The notes under the pieces were generated by a model, which was not told the DNA's origin, searched no databases, and saw nothing but the letters and a program-made list of their open reading frames with translations. Made by a program: the position numbers and the translations under genes. From contig NZ_CP137079.1 of the NCBI RefSeq assembly GCF_033170155.1, forward strand, positions 2,914,001 to 2,978,000: a DNA stretch of 64,000 nt, read 5' to 3'. Source of the stretch: Raineyella sp. W15-4. GTDB lineage: Bacteria > Actinomycetota > Actinomycetes > Propionibacteriales > Propionibacteriaceae. Positions 36,347 through 47,225 of the stretch are shown here, piece by piece. How positions within the stretch are numbered: position 1 is the stretch's first letter; the number at the start of each line of letters is the position of its first letter.

Positions 36347-37372
36347 TCAAGCGGTTGGCGCCGGATGCCGGAGCAGCATCTCGCCGGCGAGCCGGTCACC
36401 GAGGGCCGCAGCGCGGCCGACGGCGGCCTGCCGGGACTCGTCGTCCGGTGCCGGCGCACCGCCCTCCACAAGGGTCAACGGGGTCGCCGCATCGCTCGAG
36501 GAAGTACTACCTATCATTTGCCCAGCAACGGCCCGCAGAGTCAAGTCGAGCCCTCCCGCGGACCCCTGCGCCACGGTGGCGTGCACCCCCACCGGTGCCA
36601 GGCAACCGGCCTCCAGTGTGCCCAGGAACCGCCGCTCGGCGGTCACCGCGAGCCGAGTCGGCAGGTCGTCCAGGGCCGCCATCAGCGCCCTCAGCCCAGG
36701 GGCGGCGGTCTCAGCCACTTCACAGGCCAGGGCGGCCTGGCCTGCGGCCGGGAGCAGTTCCGCCACCGGGATCAGCTCGGCGGGCAGATCGGCCAGAGTG
36801 GTCCAGTCCGCATCGCCGGTCAGCATCCCGAGCCGGCGCAGCCCGGCCGCGGCGAGCACCACCGCGTCGACCTCCCCGCGTCGGGCCAGGTCGATCCGGG
36901 TGCCGACGTTGCCCCGGATCGGGACGATCTCGATGTCCAGCCCGCGCTCGCGGAGCAGCCGGGCGAGCTGCACCACCCGGCGCGGCGACCCGGTGCCGAT
37001 CCGCATCCCCGAGGCGAGGTCGTCGAGGTGGCGGCCGACCAGGACGTCGCGGGGGTCCTCGCGGGCCGGGACGGCGGCCACCACCAGACCCGGCGCCGGG
37101 TCGACCGGCAGGTCCTTGAGCGAGTGCACCGCGACGTCGACGGAACCGTCCAGCAACCCGCTGCGGACCGCGGTGGCGAAGATCCCGGTCCCGCCGATCT
37201 CGGTGAGGTGGCGGCGGTCGGTGTCCCCGGTGGTCACCACGCCGACGAACTCGGTGGTCGCGCCGAGCTCGGCCAGCCGGGCGGCGACCCACTCGGCCTG
37301 GGTCCGGGCCAGCTCGGACCGGCGGGCGCCGACCCGGACGTGCCGGCCGGCGCCGACGTTCAGCACCGTCAT
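36347..37372 (-). CDS. hemC: Hydroxymethylbilane synthase (porphobilinogen deaminase)
   Basis: A 341-residue enzyme polymerising four porphobilinogens. Conserved segments are VGARRSELARTQAEWV, HSLKDLPVDP, IGTGSPRRVVQL with substrate-binding arginines, and the dipyrromethane-cofactor cysteine in FLGTLEAGCLAPVG near residue 265. The ATG overlaps the hemA stop as ATGA. A 76-bp gap separates it from hemD. Length is slightly above the usual 310 because of a C-terminal extension rich in Ala and Ser. Confidence 0.96.
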   Translation of the reverse strand: MTVLNVGAGRHVRVGARRSELARTQAEWVAARLAELGATTEFVGVVTTGDTDRRHLTEIGGTGIFATAVRSGLLDGSVDVAVHSLKDLPVDPAPGLVVAAVPAREDPRDVLVGRHLDDLASGMRIGTGSPRRVVQLARLLRERGLDIEIVPIRGNVGTRIDLARRGEVDAVVLAAAGLRRLGMLTGDADWTTLADLPAELIPVAELLPAAGQAALACEVAETAAPGLRALMAALDDLPTRLAVTAERRFLGTLEAGCLAPVGVHATVAQGSAGGLDLTLRAVAGQMIGSTSSSDAATPLTLVEGGAPAPDDESRQAAVGRAAALGDRLAGEMLLRHPAPTA

Positions 37373-38730
37373 GCCCGGGCCCCGTTCGCCCCGGAGCTGA
37401 CGGTCTCCGCGGCGGAGATCACCCCGGCCGTCGCGGGGACCGACGCGCCGCGGGGCGCGGTGCCGTCCGGCGGCGGCGTCAGCACCGCACGCATGTGTCC
37501 GGGGTCGAGGGCGAACAGGTCCCGGAGCGCCGCGGCGTAGTCGACCTCCTGCTCGCTGCGGGCGTACTGCTGCACCCGCACCGTCGGTTGGTGGAGCAGC
37601 TTGTCGACCACCCGGCGGACGGTCTTGTGCACCTCGGCCCGTTCGGCGTCGGTGAGGTCGGGGGTCAGGCCGGCCAGCCGCTCCAGTTCGCTGTCCACCA
37701 CGTCGCGGGCCATCGCCCGCAGCGCCACCACGGTCGGTTTGACCTGGGCGGCCCGCCGCTCGGCCAGGAAGGCACGGGTCTCCTCGCCGACGAGCTGTTG
37801 GGCGTCGCGCAGCTGGGAGGCGGTGGCGTGGTCGGTGTCGCGCTCCATCAGCAGCGCGATGTTGATCAGCGGGGCGTACCGGGCGGCGTCGCGTTCCACG
37901 TCGGCCGGCAGCGCCAGGTCGATCACCGCGGACAGGGCGGCGTCGCGGACCTGCTCGGCGGTGATCACCGTGCCGCGGGCGCCGGTGCAGGTGACCAGGA
38001 TGTCGGCCTCCGCCAGGGCGGCCTCCAGGTCGGCCATCGGGCGGGCCACCGCCCCCACCGCGCGGGCGAGGTGGGCGGCCTTGTCGTAGGTCCGGTTGAC
38101 CAGCGTCAGGTCGACGCCCTCGGCGGCCAGGGTGTGCGCCGACAGCGCGGCCATCGAGCCGGCTCCGACGATCACCACCCGCTGGCCGACCAGCCGGATG
38201 CCCTGCTGGTAGAGCTCGTCGAGGGCCGCCGTCATCAGCGAGTGCCCGGCGGTGCCGACCTCGGTGTCCGACTGCACCCGCTTGCCGACCCGCAGACCCT
38301 GCTGGAAGAGCTGGTTGAGCTGGGGGCCGACGGTGCCGGAGTCCTGGGCGCGGGTCAGCGCCGTCTTCACCTGGCCGAGGATCTGGTTCTCCCCCACCAC
38401 CATCGAGTCGAGCCCGGAGGTGACGTTGAACAGGTGGCTGATCGCGGCCTCGTCGTAGAACACCGCGCAGTGCTGCTGCAGGGTGCTCGCGGCCAGTCCG
38501 GTCGACTCGGCGATCCGGCTGGTGATGTCGTCCAGGCTGTGGTGGAAGCGCGACACGTTCGCGTACACCTCGGTGCGGTTGCAGGTGGACAGTACGACGG
38601 CCTCGTCGATGTGCTCGCTCTCGGCCAGTCCGGTCTCCAGCCTGGCCGCGGTGACGGTGTCCATCGAGGCCCGGCTGAGGAGATCGACCGGGGCCGTCTT
38701 GTGGGAGACGCTGAGGACGAGGATGCTCAC
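37369..38730 (-). CDS. hemA: Glutamyl-tRNA reductase
   Basis: A 453-residue NADPH enzyme that reduces glutamyl-tRNA to glutamate-1-semialdehyde, the first committed step of C5 tetrapyrrole synthesis. The catalytic Cys is in VLSTCNRTEVYAN (near residue 50). The NADPH fold is at VVIVGAGSMAALSAHTLA near residue 180, and a C-terminal dimerisation helix is present. Residues about 415-453 are a variable Pro/Ala tail. The GTG start overlaps the rex stop as GTGA, so Rex and HemA are co-produced, which suggests direct redox control of heme synthesis. Confidence 0.96.
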   Translation of the reverse strand: MSILVLSVSHKTAPVDLLSRASMDTVTAARLETGLAESEHIDEAVVLSTCNRTEVYANVSRFHHSLDDITSRIAESTGLAASTLQQHCAVFYDEAAISHLFNVTSGLDSMVVGENQILGQVKTALTRAQDSGTVGPQLNQLFQQGLRVGKRVQSDTEVGTAGHSLMTAALDELYQQGIRLVGQRVVIVGAGSMAALSAHTLAAEGVDLTLVNRTYDKAAHLARAVGAVARPMADLEAALAEADILVTCTGARGTVITAEQVRDAALSAVIDLALPADVERDAARYAPLINIALLMERDTDHATASQLRDAQQLVGEETRAFLAERRAAQVKPTVVALRAMARDVVDSELERLAGLTPDLTDAERAEVHKTVRRVVDKLLHQPTVRVQQYARSEQEVDYAAALRDLFALDPGHMRAVLTPPPDGTAPRGASVPATAGVISAAETVSSGANGARA

Positions 38731-39470
38731 ACCGATACCTTCTTCTGGCTCTTCTGGGTCGACGTGCCCTGGCCGTCCGTGGTGTCCGCATGCGGGGCAG
38801 CGGTGTCAGGGTGCTGCTGGTAGTAGGCGAGGATCTGGAGTTCCCGGCCGAGGTCGACGTCGCGCAGACGTACGCCCTCGGGAGCGTGCACCCCGTCGCT
38901 GACGAAGTTGAGGATGCTGGTGACACCGGCGGCGGCCAGCCGCTGCAGGGTGTCCTGGGCGGCGCGCGGGGGCACGCACAGCAGTGCGATGCTGGCGCCG
39001 GTCTCGGCGACGATCGCGGGCAGGTCGTCGAGGTGGCGGATGACCAGACTGGTCGGCCCGATGGTGGTCGCCACCCGCAGCCGGGTGCCGACCAGGTCCG
39101 GGGCCACATCGATCAGCCCGGCGATCCGGAATCCCCGCTCGGGGTAGCCGGTGAAGCCAGCCATGGCGGTGCCGAGCTTGCCCATCCCGACGATCAGGAA
39201 CGGCCGGGAGCCGGGGCCGACGAGGTGGTCGGAGATCAGGGCGATCAGCCGGCCGACGTCGTAGCCGACGCCTCGGGTGCCGACGGAGCCGAAGTAGGAC
39301 AGGTCCTTGCGCAGTTGGGCGGGATTGACCCCGACCGCCTCCGCGAGCTGCTGGGAGGAGATGGTCGACCGGCCACGGACGTCGCGGAGCACCTGGAGGT
39401 AGCGCGGGAGCCGGGCGATCGTCGCCTCGGGAATCCCGCCGGAGCCCGGCGGAGGAGCGCCCTCGGACAC
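38727..39470 (-). CDS. rex: Redox-sensing transcriptional repressor Rex
   Basis: A 247-residue repressor that senses the NADH/NAD+ ratio. The N-terminal winged helix starts IPEATIARLPRYLQVL, with recognition segment VNPAQLRKDLSYFG. The Rossmann domain has FLIVGMGKLGTAM near residue 100 and the domain-swapped C-terminal helix is present. The GTG at 39470 has an AGGAGGA site 4-5 nt upstream and gives a length near that of Streptomyces Rex. An ATG at 39587 that overlaps the glutaredoxin stop would add 39 residues and remains possible. No perfect Rex operator was seen upstream. Confidence 0.95.
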   Translation of the reverse strand: MSEGAPPPGSGGIPEATIARLPRYLQVLRDVRGRSTISSQQLAEAVGVNPAQLRKDLSYFGSVGTRGVGYDVGRLIALISDHLVGPGSRPFLIVGMGKLGTAMAGFTGYPERGFRIAGLIDVAPDLVGTRLRVATTIGPTSLVIRHLDDLPAIVAETGASIALLCVPPRAAQDTLQRLAAAGVTSILNFVSDGVHAPEGVRLRDVDLGRELQILAYYQQHPDTAAPHADTTDGQGTSTQKSQKKVSV

Positions 39471-39586
39471 AGTCCTCCTGCCATCGTACGTTGACGTCTG
39501 CGCAACTACTGTAGAAGCTCCGTCAGGGCTTTCCAACCTGTCGGACCGCCCCGGAACTCCGGCCGGATCGGCCCCGTCGGGGCTCA

Positions 39587-39892
39587 TCAGCTCCCCGTCC
39601 GGGGGCGCGCCAGCGCCGCGTCGAGGGCCTCGGCCGTCACCCGCCAGGTGGCGACCTCGGCACCGTCCACGAAGACGACCGGCACCAGGTCCCCGTAGCG
39701 GGCTCGCAGCGCCGGGTCGTCGTCGACATCCATCAGGTCGTACGCCTCACCGTGGCGGGCGCAGACCCGGTCGACCACGGCGATCGCCTCGACACACAGA
39801 TGACACCCGGCCCGGCTCAACACCCGGACCCGGGCCGGGGCGTCAGCGGGTGCGGCCGGACGGCCCCACCGGGGGATCCACCGGGGGGTCAC
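39587..39892 (-). CDS. Glutaredoxin-like protein
   Basis: A 101-residue protein with a compact thioredoxin fold and a CHLC dithiol (SRAGCHLCVEA, near residues 27-37) followed by DVDDDPALRARYGDLVPVVFVDG with the cis-Pro before VVFVDG. Actinobacterial glutaredoxin-like proteins of this kind often lie beside rex/hem genes (for example Rv0508) and may serve mycothiol- or thioredoxin-dependent reduction. Its partner is unknown. It ends 116 bp before the chosen rex start, or overlaps by 1 bp if the longer Rex is real. Confidence 0.88.
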   Translation of the reverse strand: MTPRWIPRWGRPAAPADAPARVRVLSRAGCHLCVEAIAVVDRVCARHGEAYDLMDVDDDPALRARYGDLVPVVFVDGAEVATWRVTAEALDAALARPRTGS

Positions 39893-39948
39893 GAACGACC
39901 TGGGACGCGGGGCGTGATCACGTCATCGGACCCGGACGGGCCCGAGCG

Positions 39949-40050
39949 TCACTTGCCGGCGCGACGACGCTGGATGCGCGTCTTCTTGAGCAGCTTGCGG
40001 TGCTTCTTCTTCGCCATGCGCTTGCGACGCTTCTTGATGACAGAACCCAC
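39949..40050 (-). CDS. Ribosomal protein bS22 (AURKAIP1/COX24 family)
   Basis: A 33-residue, extremely basic protein reading [17 protein letters not shown] and ending [11 protein letters not shown]. Length and sequence match the actinobacterial small-subunit protein bS22 first seen in mycobacterial ribosome structures and encoded beside proC (Rv0500B region). It starts with GTG at 40050, with GAGAGGT 7 nt upstream. It is easily missed in annotation because of its size. The neighbourhood (proC, glutaredoxin, hem genes) agrees with the mycobacterial order. Confidence 0.95.
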   Translation of the reverse strand: MGSVIKKRRKRMAKKKHRKLLKKTRIQRRRAGK

Positions 40051-40196
40051 GGATGGACCTCTCGATCGCCGAGCGCAGGGGCTCGGACAGGACGGATGGT
40101 CGGCGCCGACGCGGCGACGACTCGCGACCACGCCGGTCGCAACTTCCCCATCCTATCCCGACGGCCGCCGCCATGTGAAAACGTGGGCTCTCGGGC

Positions 40197-41048
40197 TCAG
40201 GCTCCGAGCTCGGCGTTGCGCGCGGACGTGGCCCGGACCGCGGCGGCGATCCCGTCCCGGACGCCGTGCTTCTCCAGGGCGGCGAGGCCGGCGGCGGTCG
40301 TCCCGCCGGGGGACGTCACCGCCTCGCGCAGCAGGGTGGGGTGCGATCCCGGCTCCAGGGCGAGGCCGGCGGTGCCCCGGAACGTCTGTACGGCCAGGTC
40401 ATGGGCGACCGCCCGGGTCAGCCCCAGCTCCACGCCGGCGTCGATCATCGCCTCCATGGCCAGCAGGACGAACGCCGGCCCCGACCCGGACACCCCGGTC
40501 ACCGCACCCATCTTGTCCTCGGCCACCGGCACCACCACGCCGGAGCGCCCGAGCAGCCGGACCACCAGGTCGAGGTCGGCCGGGCTCGCCGACGCCCCGG
40601 CGCACACCGCAGTGGCACCCTCACCGATCCGGGCCGGGGTGTTCGGCATCGCTCGGACGACGCGGACGCCCGCCGGCAGCCAGCCGGCCAGGGTGGCGGT
40701 GGACAGTCCGGCGCAGATCGACAGCAGGACGGTCTGCGGGCCCAGTTCGCCGGCCAGCGCGAGCAGCGTGGCCCGGGCGTCCTGCGGCTTGACCGCCAGC
40801 ACCACCACCTCGGCCCCCCGGACGGCCTCGATGGCGTCGGCGGTCGCCCGGACGTCCCGGCCGGCCACCAACGGCGCCACCTCGGCCAGCAGCTCGGCCC
40901 GCCGTGCGGCGCGGGTCTCGGCGACCACGGCGTGGGCCACCGGCGGGTCGTCCACCGCGAGCAGGGCCCGGAAGAGGGTGCCCCCCATCACCCCGCCGCC
41001 GATCACGGCGACGGTGAGGGCGGAGCTGTCGGCGGGTGCGAGATCCAT
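40197..41048 (-). CDS. proC: Pyrroline-5-carboxylate reductase
   Basis: A 283-residue enzyme for the last step of proline synthesis, reducing 1-pyrroline-5-carboxylate with NAD(P)H. It has the dinucleotide motif VIGGGVMGGTLF near residue 15, RAMPNTPARIGEG in the middle and the substrate-binding C-terminal signature with SGSGPAF and EAVTSPGGTTAAGL. A GAAAGG ribosome-binding site lies 10 nt before the ATG. It stands alone between bS22 and asd. Confidence 0.96.
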   Translation of the reverse strand: MDLAPADSSALTVAVIGGGVMGGTLFRALLAVDDPPVAHAVVAETRAARRAELLAEVAPLVAGRDVRATADAIEAVRGAEVVVLAVKPQDARATLLALAGELGPQTVLLSICAGLSTATLAGWLPAGVRVVRAMPNTPARIGEGATAVCAGASASPADLDLVVRLLGRSGVVVPVAEDKMGAVTGVSGSGPAFVLLAMEAMIDAGVELGLTRAVAHDLAVQTFRGTAGLALEPGSHPTLLREAVTSPGGTTAAGLAALEKHGVRDGIAAAVRATSARNAELGA

Positions 41049-41153
41049 GTGTCCTGGCCTTTCTGCTGCGTGGATCCCCGGTCGGGTGGATCCTCCGGCA
41101 ACCTACTCCGGTGGTCGACGCGACGCCCGTCGACGCCGCGTCGACCGCGCAGT

Positions 41154-43768
<2,615 letters not shown>

Positions 43769-43785
43769 AAGGACCGACCGGAACC

Positions 43786-44379
43786 ATGACGACCGTACAG
43801 CACCCGACCGTGCAGGACCCGACCTTCCGCCCGACCGCGCCGGTCCCCGGCGCGCCCGCCCCCACCGTGGCGTACGCCGCCGCCGACGTCCACGTCGACC
43901 AGCACGCCGTCGAGCAGTTCCTCTACCGCGAGGCACGCCACCTCGACGACCGCGACTTCGACCGCTGGCTCGACTGCTACGCCGAGGACGCCGAGTTCTG
44001 GATGCCGGCCTGGGCCGACGACGAGGAGCTCAGCCGCGACCCGCAGACCGAGATCTCGCTGATGTACTACCCCAGCAAGGGCGGTCTGGAGGACCGGATC
44101 TTCCGGATCCGCACCGAACGGTCCTCGGCGACCTCACTGCCGGAGCCACGGACCTCCCACAACATCAGCAACGTGGAGGTGCTCGACCGGCGCGGCGCAC
44201 TGGTGGACGTGCGGTTCAACTGGCACACCATGTACTTCCGCTACCAGACCGTCGACCCGTACTACGGGACCTCGTTCTACACGATCGACTTCTCCGGCGA
44301 GACCCCGCTGATCCGCCGCAAGGTCGTCGTGCTGAAGAACGACTACATCCACCACGTGATCGACATCTACCACGTCTGA
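43786..44379 (+). CDS. benB: Benzoate 1,2-dioxygenase beta subunit
   Basis: A 197-residue NTF2-like beta subunit that packs against BenA. Conserved elements are VEQFLYREARHLDDRDFDRW, EFWMPAW, SHNISNVEV and the C-terminal strands around YTIDFSG. About 30 residues of Pro/Ala/Thr-rich N-terminal extension precede the fold. It lies 17 bp after benA and 15 bp before the BenC fusion gene, so all three are one transcript. Confidence 0.94.
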   Translation: MTTVQHPTVQDPTFRPTAPVPGAPAPTVAYAAADVHVDQHAVEQFLYREARHLDDRDFDRWLDCYAEDAEFWMPAWADDEELSRDPQTEISLMYYPSKGGLEDRIFRIRTERSSATSLPEPRTSHNISNVEVLDRRGALVDVRFNWHTMYFRYQTVDPYYGTSFYTIDFSGETPLIRRKVVVLKNDYIHHVIDIYHV

Positions 44380-44394
44380 GTCGAGAGGCACGAC

Positions 44395-47175
44395 ATGTCA
44401 CACCAGGTCGCACTGACCTTCGAGGACGGTGTCACCCGCTTCGTCACGGCCCAGCAGGACCAGACGGTCGCCGAGGCGTCCTACCGGGCCCGGATCAACA
44501 TCCCGGTGGACTGCCTGGACGGCGCCTGCGGCACCTGCAAGGCGTTCTGTGAGTCCGGGAGCTACGATCCCGGGTCCTTTCTCGAGGACGCACTGAGCCC
44601 GGCGGAGGCCGCCGAGGGCTACTGCCTGCCGTGCCAGATGACGCCGCGCTCCGATCTGGTGGTCCGGATCGCCGCGACCTCGGAGGTGGCGAAGACCGTC
44701 GCCGGCACCTTCCGGGCCACGGTGGCGGACCTCCACCGCTACAGCGACACCGTGATCGGCTTCACCATCGAGGTCGACGACCGGGACGCGCTGTCCTACC
44801 TGCCCGGCCAGTACGTCAACATCGAGGTGCCGGGCACCGACCAGCGGCGCTCGTACTCGTTCAGCACCTCGCCGGACCAGCGGCAACTGAGCTTCCTGGT
44901 GAAGATCACCCCCGGCGGGGCGATGTCCACCTGGCTGACGGAACGGGCCGCGGTCGGCGACCGGCTGACCCTGCACGGGCCCAACGGCTCGTTCTTCCTG
45001 CGCGAGGGCACCACCCCGCTGCTGCTGCTCGCCGGCGGCACCGGCCTGGCCCCGATCCTGGCCATGCTGCGGACCGCCGCGTCCGCCGGCAGCACCCGTC
45101 CGATGCACCTCATCTACGGGGTGAGCACCGACAACGAGGTCGTCGAACTGGACACCCTCGCCGCCTTGCAGGCGCAGTTGCCGCAGTTCACCTGGGACTA
45201 CACCGTGTCTGACCCGGCCAGCACGGCCGAGCGGAAGGGCTACGTCACCGCCCACATCGACCCGCGGAACCTCTACGACGGCAACGTCGCGGTCTACCTG
45301 TGCGGACCGCCGCCGATGGTCGAGGCGGTCCGGACGCACTTCCGGACCATCGGACTGGAGCCGGAGGGCTTCTTCTACGAGAAGTTCTCACTGGCGAGTT
45401 CGTCCGCGTCCCGCGACCACGGGGTCGAGGTGCTGGAGGCGGAGGTCGGCGAGACCGTCGCCGAGCAGGCCGCCGGTGCGGTCGTGCTGGAGACCACCGG
45501 CGTGCCGGCCGCGCCGGCTCCGGTCCCGGCCGGCGTCACCGCCGCCCTCGGCACCCTGCCGGCCGGTGCGGCCGGTCTGGTCGAGGCGGTCCCGGCCGGC
45601 GCCGACGCGTACGACCTGCTGCCCGCCCCGCGGGCGGTGGGAATGGCGCCGCTGGGCTCCGGGGCAGCGACCCTCCCGGCCGACCCGACTGCCTTCGCGA
45701 TCGGCGGGTTGACCCTGTCCGGCACCCGCGACGAGGTGGCCGAGGCGTCTGCCCCCGGTGCCGCGGCGCTCGCCGCCGGCCCCGGGGAGGAGGCGTACGC
45801 GATCGGCGGCACCGTCCAAGGACCGCAGGGGTACCCGCCGCTGCACGACCCGGTGCTGGCCGCCGTCGTCCCGGTCGCGCCGGCCGAGGAGGTGGCCCCG
45901 GACGGCTACGTGATCGGCGAGGAGCACCCGTCGATCCTGCGGTCGGACGCCCTGTTCGACGCCCGCACCGCGCTCGAGCTGGGGGTGATGGAGCTGACCA
46001 TCGGCCGGCTGGACAGCGGGCAGCTGACCGGCTACCGGATGCTCGCCGACGCCTGCCGCCCGTTCGTCGACGGTGTCCGGTTCGTCGATGCGGACGCCTT
46101 CACCGACACCAATGCGGTGTTCCACGAGTACCCGTTCACCTTCACCGGCAACGAGCACCTGCTCGAGGCGTACCGCCGGCTCGGGGTCGCCGGGCACATG
46201 CACGAGATGCTGCCGCACGGCCAGTGGTGTCACCCGGACGTGATCGGTGACCACGACCGGATCATCGACGCCTTCGCGGCCGGTGACCGGGAGCTGGCCC
46301 GGCGGCTGATCATCGAGCACGCCGAGCACGGCAAGGAGACCACCCGGCGGGCGATGATCCGCGGCGGTCTGCTGGACGAGCCGGGCTATCTCAGCCCGGG
46401 CCGGTTCACCGGCAAGGTCGTCCTGGTCACCGGCGCCGCCCAGGGCATCGGCGCCCGGGTGGCCCGCCGGATCGCCGCCGAGGGCGGCCGGCTGGTCCTC
46501 GCCGACCGGTCCGGCCTGCTCGACGAGGTGGTCGCCGGGATCTCCCGCACCGGCGGCACCGCGACGGCGGTCCGGGCCGATCTGGAGACGTACGCCGGCG
46601 CCACCGCGGTGGTCGACGCAGCGGTGGCGGCGTACGGGCGGATCGACGTGGCCATCCATGTGGTCGGCGGCACCATCTGGCGCAAACCGTACGAGGAGTA
46701 CCGGGAGGAGGAGATCGAGCAGGAGATCCGTCGCTCGCTCTTTCCCACCCTGTGGTCCTGCCGCGCGGTGCTGCCACAGCTCTACGCCCAGGGCCACGGC
46801 ACCATCGTCAACGTCTCGTCGACGGCGACGATGGGGCTCAACCGGCTGCCGTACGCCGCGGCGAAGGGTGGGGTGAACACGCTGACCAAGTCGCTGGCCT
46901 TCGAGGCGGCCCCGCACGGGGTCCGGGTGGTGGCCACCGCACCGGGGGGCACCGAGGCCCCGCCGCGGCGGATCCCACGCGGCGGCGAGCCACAGAACCC
47001 GCAGCAGGAGGCCTGGCACCAGGTCACTGTCGACCAGACGGTGGAGTCCTCGCTGCTCAAACGGTACGGCACCCTCGACGAGCAGGCGGCGGCGATCTGC
47101 TTCCTCGCCTCGGACGAGGCCTCCTACATCACCGGCTCGATCCTGCCGGTGGCGGGGGGCGACTTCGGCGGATGA
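44395..47175 (+). CDS. BenC-FCD-BenD fusion: benzoate dioxygenase reductase, FCD sensor domain, and diol dehydrogenase
   Basis: One uninterrupted 926-residue frame carries three modules. Residues 1-335 are BenC: plant-type [2Fe-2S] ligands C40, C45, C48, C80; FAD motif RRSYSFS (151-157); NAD motifs GGTGLAP and CGPPPM. Residues 336-510 are an Ala/Pro/Gly linker with three related motifs (FAIGG at 434, YAIGG at 468, YVIGE at 505). Residues about 512-655 match the FCD ligand-binding domain of GntR regulators but with no DNA-binding part. Residues 670-926 are BenD, a short-chain dehydrogenase with TGAAQGIG (679-686), Ser809, Tyr820 and Lys824. It would pass electrons to BenAB and oxidise the diol product to catechol plus CO2. 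Confidence 0.9.
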   Translation: MSHQVALTFEDGVTRFVTAQQDQTVAEASYRARINIPVDCLDGACGTCKAFCESGSYDPGSFLEDALSPAEAAEGYCLPCQMTPRSDLVVRIAATSEVAKTVAGTFRATVADLHRYSDTVIGFTIEVDDRDALSYLPGQYVNIEVPGTDQRRSYSFSTSPDQRQLSFLVKITPGGAMSTWLTERAAVGDRLTLHGPNGSFFLREGTTPLLLLAGGTGLAPILAMLRTAASAGSTRPMHLIYGVSTDNEVVELDTLAALQAQLPQFTWDYTVSDPASTAERKGYVTAHIDPRNLYDGNVAVYLCGPPPMVEAVRTHFRTIGLEPEGFFYEKFSLASSSASRDHGVEVLEAEVGETVAEQAAGAVVLETTGVPAAPAPVPAGVTAALGTLPAGAAGLVEAVPAGADAYDLLPAPRAVGMAPLGSGAATLPADPTAFAIGGLTLSGTRDEVAEASAPGAAALAAGPGEEAYAIGGTVQGPQGYPPLHDPVLAAVVPVAPAEEVAPDGYVIGEEHPSILRSDALFDARTALELGVMELTIGRLDSGQLTGYRMLADACRPFVDGVRFVDADAFTDTNAVFHEYPFTFTGNEHLLEAYRRLGVAGHMHEMLPHGQWCHPDVIGDHDRIIDAFAAGDRELARRLIIEHAEHGKETTRRAMIRGGLLDEPGYLSPGRFTGKVVLVTGAAQGIGARVARRIAAEGGRLVLADRSGLLDEVVAGISRTGGTATAVRADLETYAGATAVVDAAVAAYGRIDVAIHVVGGTIWRKPYEEYREEEIEQEIRRSLFPTLWSCRAVLPQLYAQGHGTIVNVSSTATMGLNRLPYAAAKGGVNTLTKSLAFEAAPHGVRVVATAPGGTEAPPRRIPRGGEPQNPQQEAWHQVTVDQTVESSLLKRYGTLDEQAAAICFLASDEASYITGSILPVAGGDFGG

Positions 47176-47213
47176 TCCCCGGCGGAAAGGCGCCCGCGCC
47201 GGTGCGCCGGACC

Positions 47214-47219
47214 TATGAT
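47214..47219 (+). promoter_or_regulatory. Predicted -10 box (TATGAT), leaderless benR
   Basis: TATGAT, 6 nt, ATG at 47226. It would allow benR transcription independent of the ben operon. Confidence 0.5.
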
Positions 47220-47225
47220 GCTGCA

